This document shows, in pieces, positions 50,631 through 63,615 of a stretch of 64,000 bases of DNA. The notes beneath the pieces were generated by a model. The model was not told the origin of the DNA. It searched no databases and worked only from the letters and a program-made list of their open reading frames with translations. The position numbers and the translations under genes were made by a program. How positions within the stretch are numbered: position 1 is the first letter of the stretch; every line of letters starts with the position of its first letter. This DNA comes from Anticarsia gemmatalis (Eukaryota > Arthropoda > Insecta > Lepidoptera > Erebidae), in contig NC_134746.1 of the NCBI RefSeq assembly GCF_050436995.1, positions 13,576,501 to 13,640,500 of the forward strand, given 5' to 3'.

Positions 50631-50786
50631 GACTGCCTCCGTGGCGCAGTGGTTTAGGTCGCCACGCCGCTACCAAATAATTGTTTCGGGTCTGGTAGTA
50701 CTTTGTGTCCATTGTTTGTATGTCTGTACAAGTCCCCGTGACACAAGAGCATTTCTAAGTGCGGGAGTTGTCTTAAAAAATACTTT
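50631..50786 (+). mobile_element. tRNA-type SINE copy with internal deletion
   Basis: Head GACTGCCTCCGTGGCGCAG, then GTGGTTTAGGTCGCCACGCC, jumps directly to AATAATTGTTTCGGGTCTGG, skipping the B-box region. The tail is intact through GGGAGTTGTCTTAAAAAA. Confidence 0.75.
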
Positions 50787-52052
50787 GTCAAAGAAGTAAC
50801 AAATGACTTTATAATAAATTGAATAAAAGTAAAATATAAGTGATATTGATTATCATACAATGTTAGCCGCAAGACTTTATTTCATCTAAAGGTCTACTCG
50901 TCAGTAATTTGTACCTAATTACATACATTATTGAATAATTAGAGTAATCACTATATTGTGTTCTAAAGTGTTTTCCTTTTTTATAAATTAAAGTTTATCT
51001 TAAATCTTTTGCACCATCATAAACCATCATATTTATCGTTTAAAAACGAGTTTTATCTTCTAATCAAAAATTGCTTTGCCTATTAAATCAAAATGTTCCT
51101 CACACCACAAGATTACAATGAGCGATTGGTGGGTATTGTCAAATATCATGAGTGATTGTATATGGCGCGGGATGGCCAGCGCTCCCGATATAGACCATAT
51201 GTGGGTTAACACACCAGGTTTCTGGTCTCTCTTGTTACGTTGGCAACACTGTTACATGATACTATGACAGGAGATTAGCGTAAATGTTCGGGAAGATTAA
51301 TTTTTGAAGGCAAATAATAGAGTATGTGATGCTTGAGAGAGTTCATTTAAAGAGTCACTCCATCTCAGTATTGGCATAGAAATTCAGCAAAGTCCAGATT
51401 TCTGAAAGCCATTCGGCTTGGCATAATATATGTTTTCAACTTTGCTTAGGAGCTGTTTAGCTTTTAATAAATAATGAATGAAAGTGCTGCGTGAATTATG
51501 CTATTGAATGGTTCAAAACCTTATTCAGCCTTCTAGGTTTTTTCAGTCGCCAAGAAATTTAAATCAAAGCGTGTACCTATTCCAGGATATTTTTCTTTAA
51601 ATTCTGAATTAATAAGTGGGATACTGATTTCATAGTAATAGCACAACTATTATAAATACAAAGAATATGCGAGAGTGTATAGATGTTTGATTTTCTTCCA
51701 AATAAAAACTCAATATTTTTTTAATGGAATTTTGAATACTTTTTAACCAGTAAAGATCAAACACAGGCACAGAAGGCGAGAAGTCCTAAAAATGTCAATA
51801 AAATACCACTACACAAGTTTGTGTCGAACATCCGTAAGCCATCGTCCTTGCGTACAACCCAAGATGGTGGTGACCCATAGTAGGCATAAGTATAGGTATT
51901 TTATACAATGGCCTGTCCGCCCAAACACCCACCTGGTGGAACGACCTGACCGTATACAGCTATGGGGTTTTACACTTATACTTTTTGATACAGATGTTTT
52001 GGATTCGATTCTTTGTGAAACTTCACGTGTAGGTAAGATTGTTTTTGTCATT

Positions 52053-52139
52053 GACTGCCTATGTGGCGCAGTTGTATGTTTGTAAAAGTCCATGTGGCAC
52101 AAGAGCAATTCTAAGTGCGAGAGTTGTCTTTAAAAAAAA
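52053..52139 (+). mobile_element. Short SINE derivative with large internal deletion
   Basis: GACTGCCTATGTGGCGCAG is followed at once by TTGTATGTTTGTAAAAGTCC and the usual end GAGAGTTGTCTTTAAAAAAA. More than 100 bp of the body is missing compared with the copy at 35605. Confidence 0.7.
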
Positions 52140-53960
52140 TCAAATTAATGTTTTGTTCGAAGACAAATGTATGTTTGTTAATATTAATGAAAAAAGCTTG
52201 GAATGGCATTTGATGAGAGTTTTCAGTTGTGTGATACACGAACTATATCCATGAATTCGGTTGCAATATTGTTTATTTTGTATGTTTATTCCCGTCGGAA
52301 AAGGCATAGAGATACGCTAGAGCATGATTTGTGTTTTAAAGCATAGAATCTTGTGTCAAAAGATTTGTTTTTTTGAAATCGACATCAACAAATTATGAAG
52401 TTACTGAACTTTTATCAGACTAAGCACTAAACGGGTCAAAAGTCTACACTATTGAACACAATATAAACTGCTTCCTATCACACTCTCAATAACTGCAGTA
52501 CAAGAAAAATAAAAAAAAACCTTTTAATAAATTAAACTAACTTATTACTCAAAAACAAAAGCACACACGAACACAATCTACTTCAATTTGCCAACCGCTG
52601 CAGTTCATCCAGTTATCCGTAGTTTCGATGATAAAAAATATGCGATACAACATTGGAAAGAGGTTGTAGTACTTGCCGCTAGAACGGACATGATAGGATT
52701 GCATTATTCAGTCAGCCCGCCCGAATATCCCGCTAGCCAAAATGGGAGCTTTAAAAAATTATAAGCTCGCCTTTCCGCTTCTATTGATAAGTTTCTTAGA
52801 AATGTCTTGGCAAGTTTTGTCTTTCAAATGAGTATATTTTAAAGTCTGCTACAATTTGAATGAGTGATTTGTGTTTTAGAGTTATTAACGCATTGTATTT
52901 CAAACGAAATGTGACTACAGATTTTAACTTTTATCTGTCATTTAAAAAAGTATTGAACAAAATAATATCGGGCAAAGACGAAAATTACGTAAATATTTTC
53001 ACTATAGTATCCAAACAGATTACACGCGTCACCGCAAGGCCGAGATGACTCACAACAAAACCAAAGTCTATACTCTATGATTCACTTTGACACGTCACTA
53101 ATTCTTAACCTAAAAAAAACAAACGATCAAAACGCCAGAGTACTCAAAATACGTGGGCAGATGAAAAGATGGCTAATTACAACGATACATCACGAAATAA
53201 CGATATAACTTCGACCGAGTGAACATCGACACATTCATGTTTCCGCTGATCATAGATAACGTAGAGATTAAAGTTTTTATGAAGGTAGAAAACTGTCTAT
53301 GCTTCCGCAAGTCAAAGACTAATCGCTCTATAATGTGTGTAAAAGATGAAAGAATATGTTGACTCACAAGAATCGGATTAAGCGATTTGTTTAATTTGAA
53401 ACTCGGTCAGTCGGATAGTTGCGAATCAGATGAGAAATCGTTGTCAAATGTGTTTGTCGAGAGCTGAAATACGCAACGCACGATTATATATTCAATGGAA
53501 TCAACTAAGCATTAATACGCGCATTTACTTTGGTCTTTCAAAGTCAGTAAGAAGTCTTCCGCGCTAGGTGAGACGAAATAACTATATGAAGTCGTTTTAT
53601 AACTATTATTAAACAATACATGTTCCATAAAATTTCTTTTTGTTTTGTATCTTGGCTGCACACTTATGGCTTCTAAAAGACGTGTATGCAAGGTAGTAAA
53701 AAAACTCAGTCAACATCTAAAGAGACATTTTGAATTCCTTCGCGATATTTGTTAATATAATCTCTCTATTTTAGATCAAAATCTATCTCCATTTTGTTTC
53801 CATAAGCGTAGTATTTATAGCTCTTAACAAAGCAAGTATATTTAAACTTCCTCTCTATGAATGAACCACTCTAAATGGCTGTTCTATAATTGGTGAAATA
53901 AAATAATCTGCATACTTGTGTAGGTAGTTATTGTCTCCGAATCGTCTCGTAGTTTTATAA

Positions 53961-53984
53961 TGACGTCATTGGGTTATGACGTCA
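53961..53984. promoter_or_regulatory. Paired perfect CRE motifs (TGACGTCA x2)
   Basis: Two perfect 8-bp TGACGTCA palindromes start 16 bp apart (53961-53968 and 53977-53984), each preceded by A or TA. TGACGTCA is the CREB/ATF consensus. Occurrence twice within 24 bp in AT-rich non-coding DNA is unlikely by chance. Which gene it might serve is unknown; shakB starts about 24 kb away. Confidence 0.45.
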
Positions 53985-55775
53985 TGTGTATAGTAATTTT
54001 CAGATCATTGACCGTTTGAGTATAAGATCTTGTACCTACTGAACAGATTGTTTTGGTGTTGATCACTTTAAAATAGATACAGTGTATAGTATTTTATAAA
54101 CCTTTGCTCTATCAAGCTAATGTTACAAGCGATAGTTATCACTTTGATCGAGAAGGACATAATTTTTTCATAGCGAAAAACTGCATGACTGTAACCATAT
54201 TGTCAGCTGCGTTCACGCACAGTGCAACTTACGCCGAAACGTCAACGAAAATATTAATGTTGTTTATGCATGATCTCGTAAATCGTATTATATTAAATAA
54301 TAACACAAAAAACGGGTCGAATGTTATCGCAATTACGCTATAGAATAAACGAATTAATTAGTAATTTTAATACAAGACTCCAAAGTCTACAAAATAATAG
54401 GTAATTACGAAATATAACAATGCATCACAAAGCTGATTTCGCAATGGTTCCATCTACAACAAGCGCCGTTTAAAAAGCAATCTATCGTACAACTAATAGA
54501 ACTATCTCTCACTCAGGTCGTTTACGTTTAATAAATAATAGTTGGAGCATAAAGCATATTGTAATAGTGAAAGAATTCATCACGCCTCTGTAAACTGACC
54601 TACATCGACGTCTCTGAACCGAAGTTATATACAAACGTTAAAAATGTATTTTTATACATAATTTGGGCAAAACCGCCATAAAAAATGTGAAATATTTACT
54701 TTCAGTAATTATATAAACATTTAAATCTGTTTTTTAGACAAAAAGCTAATTCGGCGGTCCGACTTTTTGTGAGATTTGGTCATTGTATATTATATTGGTA
54801 CTAAGATTAACACAGGGTACTATATTAGTTATTATGGAAAGTATTTCGTTGGAAGATAGTCTTTATGAAGATGTAGTTGCGAGTGGAGACTGTAGCATAA
54901 TAATAATCCTCCTTTTTTACTTCACTATATAGACTTTATCTAGTATGTTGAAGTTCATTGAGATTAAATAATTACAGAATAGATTGTAAAAAAATAATTT
55001 ATTTTTTTATAATATTTCAAGTCATTTTTTTTCCTAACAATGGCTAATAAGTCTTTAATACAACAGTAATTTAACCGCATACACGTAGCACTACCATAAA
55101 GTACCATAGTTTTAACATTAATATATAATATCACGCCTGTTATACCTGAAAGTAGAGGCAGAGGTGTATGAAATACGCCAACATAACCTAAAATGTTTCA
55201 ATATAAAGTGAATGTAAAAGCTCAGTATTTACACATAAAAGTTTCACAGAAATTCTATAAAGTTATTTATTTTATTCTGAAACAAAAGGTAAACAAAGCT
55301 AGTTTTGTGTATGATGAATCGTTACATTTATTTATTTTAATGGAATCGTGAAAATATACAATAAAATTATGTCTTCATTTAACGTATTACTACCTACACG
55401 TGGATTTATTCATCTTTATCTATACTTTGATTCATCTATCTAATGTTTACTCTTTATAAAGAGTAAAGACTATATGTATATTATAGAGAAGTAATAGCCG
55501 ATATCCTCAATATAAAATTGTATTTTATGTTATCTTTGGGCAAAAATAAATAGTATTACATTGAAAACCGTTACGATTAAACGTTCGTCTCACACAGGGA
55601 AGGTCGAGGTTTTGAACACTGGAACACACTAATAACTTTTCGAAATTATGTTTGCATTATAATCAATAACTACTACTACTAACAGTAAAGAAAAAGATTG
55701 TAATAAAACTTTGCATTCCCCAAGACTGCCAAGAGTTCTTTAAAACAGTTCATAGACTCAATTCTGCAATAGTAT

Positions 55776-55832
55776 AACGTGATGGACTCAAGGCCTTACT
55801 TCTCATACAGAGAGGAGACCCTTACCCGGCAA
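55776..55832 (-). repeat. Dispersed LINE-like tail, partial inverted copy
   Basis: On the minus strand it reads CCGGGTAAGGGTCTCCTCTC and AAGGCCTTGAGTCCATCACG, matching the same family as 23951 and 36881. Confidence 0.5.
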
Positions 55833-57153
55833 TCAAACGATGTAGAACATTATTTCTAAAGTCAGCATACAGTGTTGCTACGGTAGACACCTTTCCTAAA
55901 CTTAAACTGTACAAGTGCATCAAGAACGGATATAGGTAATCGCGTGATGTTTTCAAACAAACCAAATATAATATATTATGTATAAATCTGTTCGGGTCTG
56001 TTGGATTATTTACTAAGAATTCATTATAGTGTAGTATGATTGAGTGGCGGGGTATTTTTGTCCGTCTTATTATTAGGATTATGAACTAATACACATGTCT
56101 GGCCTGTGGAGTAAATCTTGCGGTCTACTATCGACACGGTGCGGTGAATTAGTACGATGAATTGATGTTTTAAATGTAAGGGGTATATTCCATCCCTTAT
56201 TGTGTGTGATGAAATAATTATGAATTGAAAATGTAATGTTAAAGTCTTGACGAAATTGGAAGGAGTGTCATTAGAAATCGTTAATATACGTGATAAAAAT
56301 AAAGTTTTGGAAATGAAAATTTGCTCAAGGTTTTTTGTCGCGTTTAAAATTAATTTTAATAGTCCTGTGAAAATAAGTTAACTATATTCCAAATAACGCC
56401 CTTTTAAATTACTTAATCAGGAAAGAAGTTATAATTCAATAACACTTATGTATCTAAAATAAGGATAACCTTTACTCAACTAGACACTAACGCAATGAGT
56501 AAATAAGAAACGTTTCAGTGTCTCAAAATAAGGCAGAATCAAACTATCAATTCAGAACAAAAATACGAACACAAAACCACATTATTAAAACAGCAAACAA
56601 TTTCCTATTCCCGTCCAACAGTATATTACATTTACGAATAAAATGTACAGTTGCAACCAAATGTATTGATTCTACAAAATTGTGGCACATGAAAAATAAA
56701 ACGAGTGGCGTAGCGTTCTGCGACAATACCGACAATCAGCCAAAATGTAACAAATTGCCTTTACATGAACCACAAATGCACCTAAATATGAAATTTATTG
56801 TTGCAGCCGCCCTAAATATAGCCAGCGATTGGCTCATAGGAATAAAAGAGCGGTTTTCGATTCGATTTAAAGTCTCTATAGGCGCAAAACGTCGTGTTTG
56901 AACTGTGAACAACGATACAGTTGCGTGTTTGTTTAAAATATAGTTTTTGCTAAATGGCTTTATTGAACTATTACTTTTGCAAATTTTTCGTGGTGTATTT
57001 AATACCAGCTGATCACGCGGCTGTACTTGTGTGTAAATTGGGTCAAAAGGTAGCCCGGGATTGAGCTTTGATCTTCAACTTACAAGAACCGCTAAATATA
57101 AATTGGGCTACCAACCTCCTTTTTAAAATCTTCTTAATCTCAAATTATAAATA

Positions 57154-57367
57154 TTAGGTCGGGGAAAAAGTCTTTTCGCATTATAGTATGTATGAACTTG
57201 TAACAATTTTTTTTCTCTACACAAAAAAGCTCGATATTTGGGTACCTCACGAGCTCACTGAAAGAAACCTAATGAACCGTGTACTCATTTGTGATTTTTG
57301 AAGCCAAAAACATTTTATTACAAGTTCATACATACTATAATGCGAAAATACTTTTTTCCCGACCTAA
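57154..57367. mobile_element. Mariner-type MITE, 214 bp, TA target duplication
   Basis: Terminal inverted repeats of about 49 bp start TTAGGTCGGGGAAAAAGTC at the left and, on the other strand, TTAGGTCGGGAAAAAAGTA at the right, with only two mismatches. TA flanks both ends. The interior is short and has no transposase, so it is a deletion derivative mobilised in trans. Confidence 0.8.
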
Positions 57368-60300
57368 TAAAAAAGCTGGACGTGTTTACGAGTAAGCTTT
57401 ATAACAAAATAATTAATTTTACGTGTGGTTATGAAACCTTATTTGTACAATGAAAGGTGCATTTACAAGCGCTTGTACTCAGTCATTCACAGTGAGTTTC
57501 GACTGTTTGAGTTACGTACGTAAGCAAGGAAAATGGATTGGACTCTGAACAAGTTGAGAGTATGCAGTTTACTAAGTTAAGCGCAGTTTCTGGATTCAAA
57601 TCGTTGTTTTAGAATGATCAGAATAACGGAAGGATATAAGATTTTGAATCTTAAATAGGTTTTTTTATGTAGGACTAGTGCGGCACGGCTACTATCATGT
57701 AGATTGGTTTCTCTGGTAAAAAGGGGTATTCTAAATCTTAAATATCCGATTTTTATAAGCTAACGTGCCCTTCTTCATCCACGTGGGAAGATTTCTTCGG
57801 GATAAAAAATATGTGAACCTTTCAAGACAATCCATTCAACACGTTTTTGCATGAAAGAGTGACAAATCAACACTCCTACAAACTTACGCATCTATACTTA
57901 TAATAAATTTATAATAATAGGAAATCAAAATCCACTGTTTCTAAGCGATTAGAAACAACTAAACAGCTAATATTATCTACGTACATTTCAAATAATCAAA
58001 CACATAAACCTTTTAACCTGACCAAATTAACCTAACCTCAATTTATTCACATTTAATTTAAACCGAATGCCAAGTTCGTTACACAAATATTTTAGGCGAT
58101 CAAATAAACATCACGCTATCTGTAAAGGTACCTCAGCAGATGTAATTACGCGCCTATATTTATACTTATTTACATTATTTCTCACGCAGTCTATTCTCTG
58201 CCAGCCCGCGTAAAAAATAGGTGTTGCCACTATTAAAAATAGTTTATTTAGTGATGTATAAACTTATCGATGAAGGTTCGTTTGGAAATAAATACTTTGG
58301 TAATGGAATAGTAATTTGTTTGTTTTATTTGTGTGTTTTAATTTATAAAGGTTTGGTGTGATTTTTATAATCATAACGGTACGATTGCGGTGCGTTTTGT
58401 ACCGAGGTCGGTTGTTCAAGGATAATCGTGTGGATTGTAATTTAGCGCGTAGATTAGTATATGAAAGAGATGTTTACCTAATATATCTTTCGTCTCGCCG
58501 ATACGGGAAGAAGTTTCTTAGTTTAGTACACGAGTGATTCGTGGGTGTAATGGTTTCAATCGGTCAAGGGTTTGATATCAATTTAGGCGAATAATTCGAA
58601 GGTTATAGGAAGATCTGGATCCTATTAGATAAATACAACGCAATATTTAGTTGCTAAGGTGAGAACAAAGTATTTTCGAGACTGGTTAAAAGTCTAGTAT
58701 AAGACATCACACCCTTTGAAATTAACGAAATTAATAATCTTAGTTCGCTAACTTAGGGTTTCATTAAGAGCTACTATATAAACATTGTTTAAGATATAAT
58801 TGAGATATTTAAGAAAACATTAGCTCTTGGTTCTGTGTGTAGACATTCAGTATGCATGTCTTTTAAAAGACCATACATAAATAAGGCTAAGAAAGCAAAG
58901 TATTTACAGATTCGTATTATATCTACAAGATGTAATGTTCAAAGAACAATCAATAATCTTTGCATACATCTTCATCTACAGAGTGTGATATTAATACAAG
59001 ACTAAAAGCTGTTATAGTTAAAGCCGGAGTATCGGTTAAGTTTAATAGTTTACAGATTACGAGTCGTGTTCAAACGCTCGCCTTATGCAGGTGCACTTAG
59101 ATTGACTCGTAAATTTGAGAATGCCTTCCAGTTATTGCTTCTTATACGAAGATTAGGCTAGAAAGAGGCTGACAAAAGACCTATGGGAAAGACGAGAGTT
59201 AAGGTTTACGGATTGTGAAAACAAAAAGGTGGTTGGAGTGAAAGCTTTTATGTCATCTAATTTCTAAAAGAAAAGAATATTAGGCCTTCAAAATCCACTA
59301 AAATGAAACTCTGGCCTCAGGTCGTACAGAAACAAATTCGTTAAAAATAGGAATTAGATAGTAGTATTACGTACTCTGGTATTTCCAAAGGTCTCGTGAC
59401 GGAAGCGATTGTGGTTTTCATGCCTCGATTCTTAACAGAAAAACAAACTTCCTACATAAGATTAAACGCTTAAATATTACCAGATGTCACTTCAAAATTG
59501 ATTGAAAAATAGCCGTCATATATCGTAACAAACTCCAACTATTAAACACATAACTAATGACGCTCATTTAAAATAACATACACCCAAACTTGTGTGTGAC
59601 AACATTAATAAACACCAAATGTCCCTCGAAACAACAGTTAAATCTGTCTCCATTCAACCAATTATTTGAGCGCTACCTATAAATATCTCCTCACTTAACG
59701 GGTAATTTTTCGCTGGCAACACCGATGGAAGAAAAAACGGAGGTATTTTGACAGGTTTGTAGCGATAACAAAGGTGACATGTTGAAGGAAGTGAGTGAAT
59801 GAATGACCGATATGTTTCATTCAATAGGTGATTGTGGTCGAAATACATTTTGAATGAGAAAATATGTTCGGTTGATCAGAATGTAGGCGTCGTGTAAACT
59901 TAAATGATTTGTTTTGACTACATTGTTTGTTGTTGATTTTAATTTTATTATGGACCGTCAATTTACTGGTGCGATTGATTTCCAAATGTTAATAAATGTA
60001 AGTATATTTATTGAAATATGATAAAACACCACGTACCCTACCACAATGCTATGGTTAATAAATCGGGATCGAGATACGTTAAATGACTCTTAAAAACATA
60101 TCCGGAAGTTTCAAAAAGATGAAACAATAAGACTTTCCAAATTACCACTGTATTCTTACTTGCATAATACAAACGATTAAAAAGCGATCTGCTATAAACT
60201 TTTAACTCAAGAACAACAAATTAAAAATCATTTGATATTTTTTCAGAAAATATAAATGTAGTTTTAACTACTACCCAATCATTTGTTTATCTAAGTAAGT

Positions 60301-60952
60301 ACATTACTGAAAAACAGCTGAAACACTTTCACATTTGCAATTTTTAAAGCGCCGGAAACAGATCCTGTCTTCGTTACGTCAAAAGTGACAGTTTTGACAG
60401 CTGAAAATCATAGACAATTGGAATACATTTTAGAAGAAGTTTAGCAAACAGCGAGTTAATACCTAGTTTTATTTTTAGATTTTGAATGTACTAATAATGT
60501 GGGATGTAATATAACTCTACAATTTAAATCTAGAGAGATTGTCTACAGTTAATTGGTTAAGTAATGATTTGATTACAGTTCCTATTTGAGGACTATCTGA
60601 AGCTCTTATCTATACATTTATAAGCATGTATTTAGAAATAAATAAGTATATTTATCGGTTATATGGATACTGAAGTGCAAGTTCTTTTAACTTTTGAATT
60701 AGCTGGTCGTATCTATGTTAGTTGCCCAAAAATATTTGTTTTTACATTTTTATGACGGTAAAAAAACATTCCAATAGAGAGCAAACCTTCTATTATACAT
60801 GTCGTACAGCGATGTTATCTGCACACACAACTGATTTTGTCACGACTGTAGAACTGTAATTATAATTTCTTCAAAATCGCAATACTTAATATTATAAAAG
60901 TAGAAAAAATCCATAATGATGTCGAGTTTAGGGACTAAAATTTAGTCCTACT

Positions 60953-61159
60953 TCCTACTAATATTATAAATGCGAAAGTTTGTAAGAATGGATGGATATA
61001 CATTATTTTATGTTCGTTTGTTACACTATGGCGCAAAAACTACTGAGCAATTTTTTATGAAATTTGGTACACATATAGTTTATAACCTAGAATAATACAT
61101 AGGATACTTTTTACCGCGAGAAACTTATTCCCGCGGACGAAGTCGTGGGCAGAAGCTAC
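60953..61159 (+). mobile_element. Helitron-like element
   Basis: Starts TCCTACTAATATTATAAATG and contains GCAAAAACTACTGAGC, TGAAATTTGGTACACATA, GGATACTTTTTACCGCGAG and GCGGACGAAGTCGTGGGC. The expected 3' CTAG has become CTAC. Confidence 0.65.
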
Positions 61160-62238
61160 TAACCTATAAAGGCGCTTTCGAAAAATCGTCTTAACCCAGT
61201 TCTACAAGACTTTACAATTAGTGAGGCGTGTCGATCTGTTACTTAATGAGCCAATCAATAAATCATACAGACACCTATTGTCTGTTAATAAGGAGCCTCT
61301 ATTTACTTTCATACATAATCACGTGTGGGATACACTGACAACCCGACAGCCTCACGTGGGTGTGTACACGACTTGACAATAATATTTATTATTTAAATTA
61401 TTTGCACAATAGTGTGCACTTGACCTAGCTTTTCATTGTGCACGAAAATGCTTAGAAAACTTCTCGGTAAAGCGTCAAACTGGCAACAGATTTTTAATCT
61501 ATTAAATTATATTAACGGCCATGTGTATTTGCCATTTCTCGTGAATTATAATCACGCAAATCGCAATTCATTGCACATAATCACTTAAAATATATTCACG
61601 TTTCGACATTCATACGTATATTACACAAACATGGCAGTTAAGTTTACAATAAAACGAAAATAAAGTTTATATTAATTAATAAATCCAGTGGAAACCTACG
61701 CATTGACGCAGGCGGCCACGTTGACTTCGGCAACCAACGCTCAAACATTAACACTACCACGAAACAACTAAATTAACACCAACGAAATTCCTTTCGCACC
61801 CCATTGCGGGATTTCTTCAAGATCATAAACGTGAGGCCGTGCGAACGCAGCGTTGGTAATCAAAATAATCGATACGTTGGATCAATGTTTGGATAATATC
61901 TATAGCAGTTGTCAATTTCTGGGTAGCTATAGTGGCAAAAATAAATGATTAGTAGAAAGAACACCAGATACAGGGCCTTGGAGCGCTACTTACGTTCTGT
62001 ATTATAATTATTTACAATCGTAAATTGTACGGAGGAATGAATAAGTTTATTTTTTTAATTCTAGTCAATGATAGAGTCGGTTCTCGTGGTCTATTCTTGC
62101 GGCCAGTTTATTGAATATGTGAATATGTAGTGCTTGGTAAAAACAGTCGGATAATAAATACGGTGTTGTTTTTATATTGTGATTGAGGTCTGTTGTATTG
62201 ATATAAGATTATAGGCGTTATGGCCGTGACGGAGAAGG

Positions 62239-62256
62239 TGACGTCATATAACGTCA
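62239..62256. promoter_or_regulatory. CRE motif plus half-matched partner
   Basis: TGACGTCATATAACGTCA contains one perfect TGACGTCA (62239-62246) and a near-copy AACGTCA ending at 62256. The arrangement resembles the paired sites at 53961. Confidence 0.35.
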
Positions 62257-63555
62257 TTTGTTACATAACATTTTGCGAGATTTTTTCGAAGAAAACTCGA
62301 ATTTTGTTGTTTTTAAGCTCATTAACTGATCAAAACATGTACTGTTGTACATCACAGACAAGAGAAAGCAGCCAATAGTGTTGTTTTAATTCAATAGTTT
62401 GCGTTTTAACAATAACAAATTCATAGAATTTGTATTTAAACTGATTTTCAAGAATTGAATTCATTATCAATTACGTCTGTTCCGGAAAACATATACATTA
62501 AACAATAATTAAATAAGGTTTTTGGTACTGATATTCCTTTAACATAAATCGTAAGCCTGATAATTTTACCTTTTCAAATCATCGACTGCTCCATTCAACT
62601 AACAAACCAAAAAGTATTAATACCTATCGCAATAAAACTAAACAAAGCTACTCTCTTCCTCAACAAAGCGCTGTTTCGATGAAAAATCGAAGTTACAATC
62701 TAAATATATTCTAGACTTTCATATCGATGTCCTGAACCGGGTCTAAGCACTAGATTTCTCCTGAGCAAACTTCATAAGGCACATAGTGCATACAGCCGTG
62801 GCTGCGGTCTAGAAAAATATTGCCTACAGATGCCCTATATCTAGGCTATCTAGCTTGTATAGACTAAGCTTGTTTTAATTACTTGTCTCTAAGATTGGGT
62901 GAGTTGAAATTGTTTTGGTGATTATAGAATGACTGATATTTGGGTGTGTACTAAATGGATATATATATGGTAGGTTTGATTGAAACAATTTAGAAAGTTT
63001 TGGTTGTTTTTTGTTGCAGAATTTTAATTGCATATGAAATGGTTAGCAGGTAGTTAGATAAACAAGTTAAAATAGTTGTTTCTAATAAGGATGTTGGAAA
63101 AATATGTACTTACTTATTCTCAAATTTTAAAGATTTTTCTAAAGTGCCTAGCTCGTTATTTTACGTTAGTTTATATAATTGAATGTATATAGTATCTTAT
63201 TTTTTAGTAATTGGTTGTAAGAGTGCACAACATTATATGAAAAGTATATTTACGGAGTGTACGAAATCAATGTTGCAAAATTCCGTATTCTATTTTCCTA
63301 TACGCGATCTAAGGAAACCCAACTAGAGGTGACCTGAGGTTAGACCAAAATAGAGGTGCACCAAATCGGCCGTAGCAACTATTTACGATACAGACAGCTT
63401 GACATGCTCTCCCAAGATTGGAATATTGAGAGATTACTTATAGCAAATACTATTTCTGTAAAAGCATACGCACATAGTATTTTATGTATACATAATAAAT
63501 ATCTGTTTATTTTGAGCACTTACTTGTTATTTTGGGTACTTACTAGATTCACACA

Positions 63556-63615
63556 TAGGATACTTTTTACTACGGGAAACCTTTTCGTGCGGACAAAGTC
63601 GCGGGCGGAAGCCAA
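63556..63615 (+). mobile_element. Helitron-like 3' remnant
   Basis: AGGATACTTTTTACTACGGG, ACCTTTTCGTGCGGACAAAG and TCGCGGGCGGAAGCC match the 3' part of the copy at 60953. The ends are lost. Confidence 0.5.

Larger units (their letters stand above)
42465..53940. other. Non-coding upstream region, middle part
   Basis: AT-rich DNA with only short open frames that match no family I know. Identified content: tandem repeats at 45277 and 47747, SINE copies at 48724, 50631 and 52053, and the promoter-like motif at 50406. A GC-richer patch at about 49225-49320 holds AAGATGGCCGCC. Nothing is seen at 42470-45270. Confidence 0.6.

Noticed and set aside
56518..56901. 127-codon plus-strand open frame
   Set aside because: No family recognised, no coding-like codon bias compared with shakB, and no promoter or splice signals. 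A homology search would decide.
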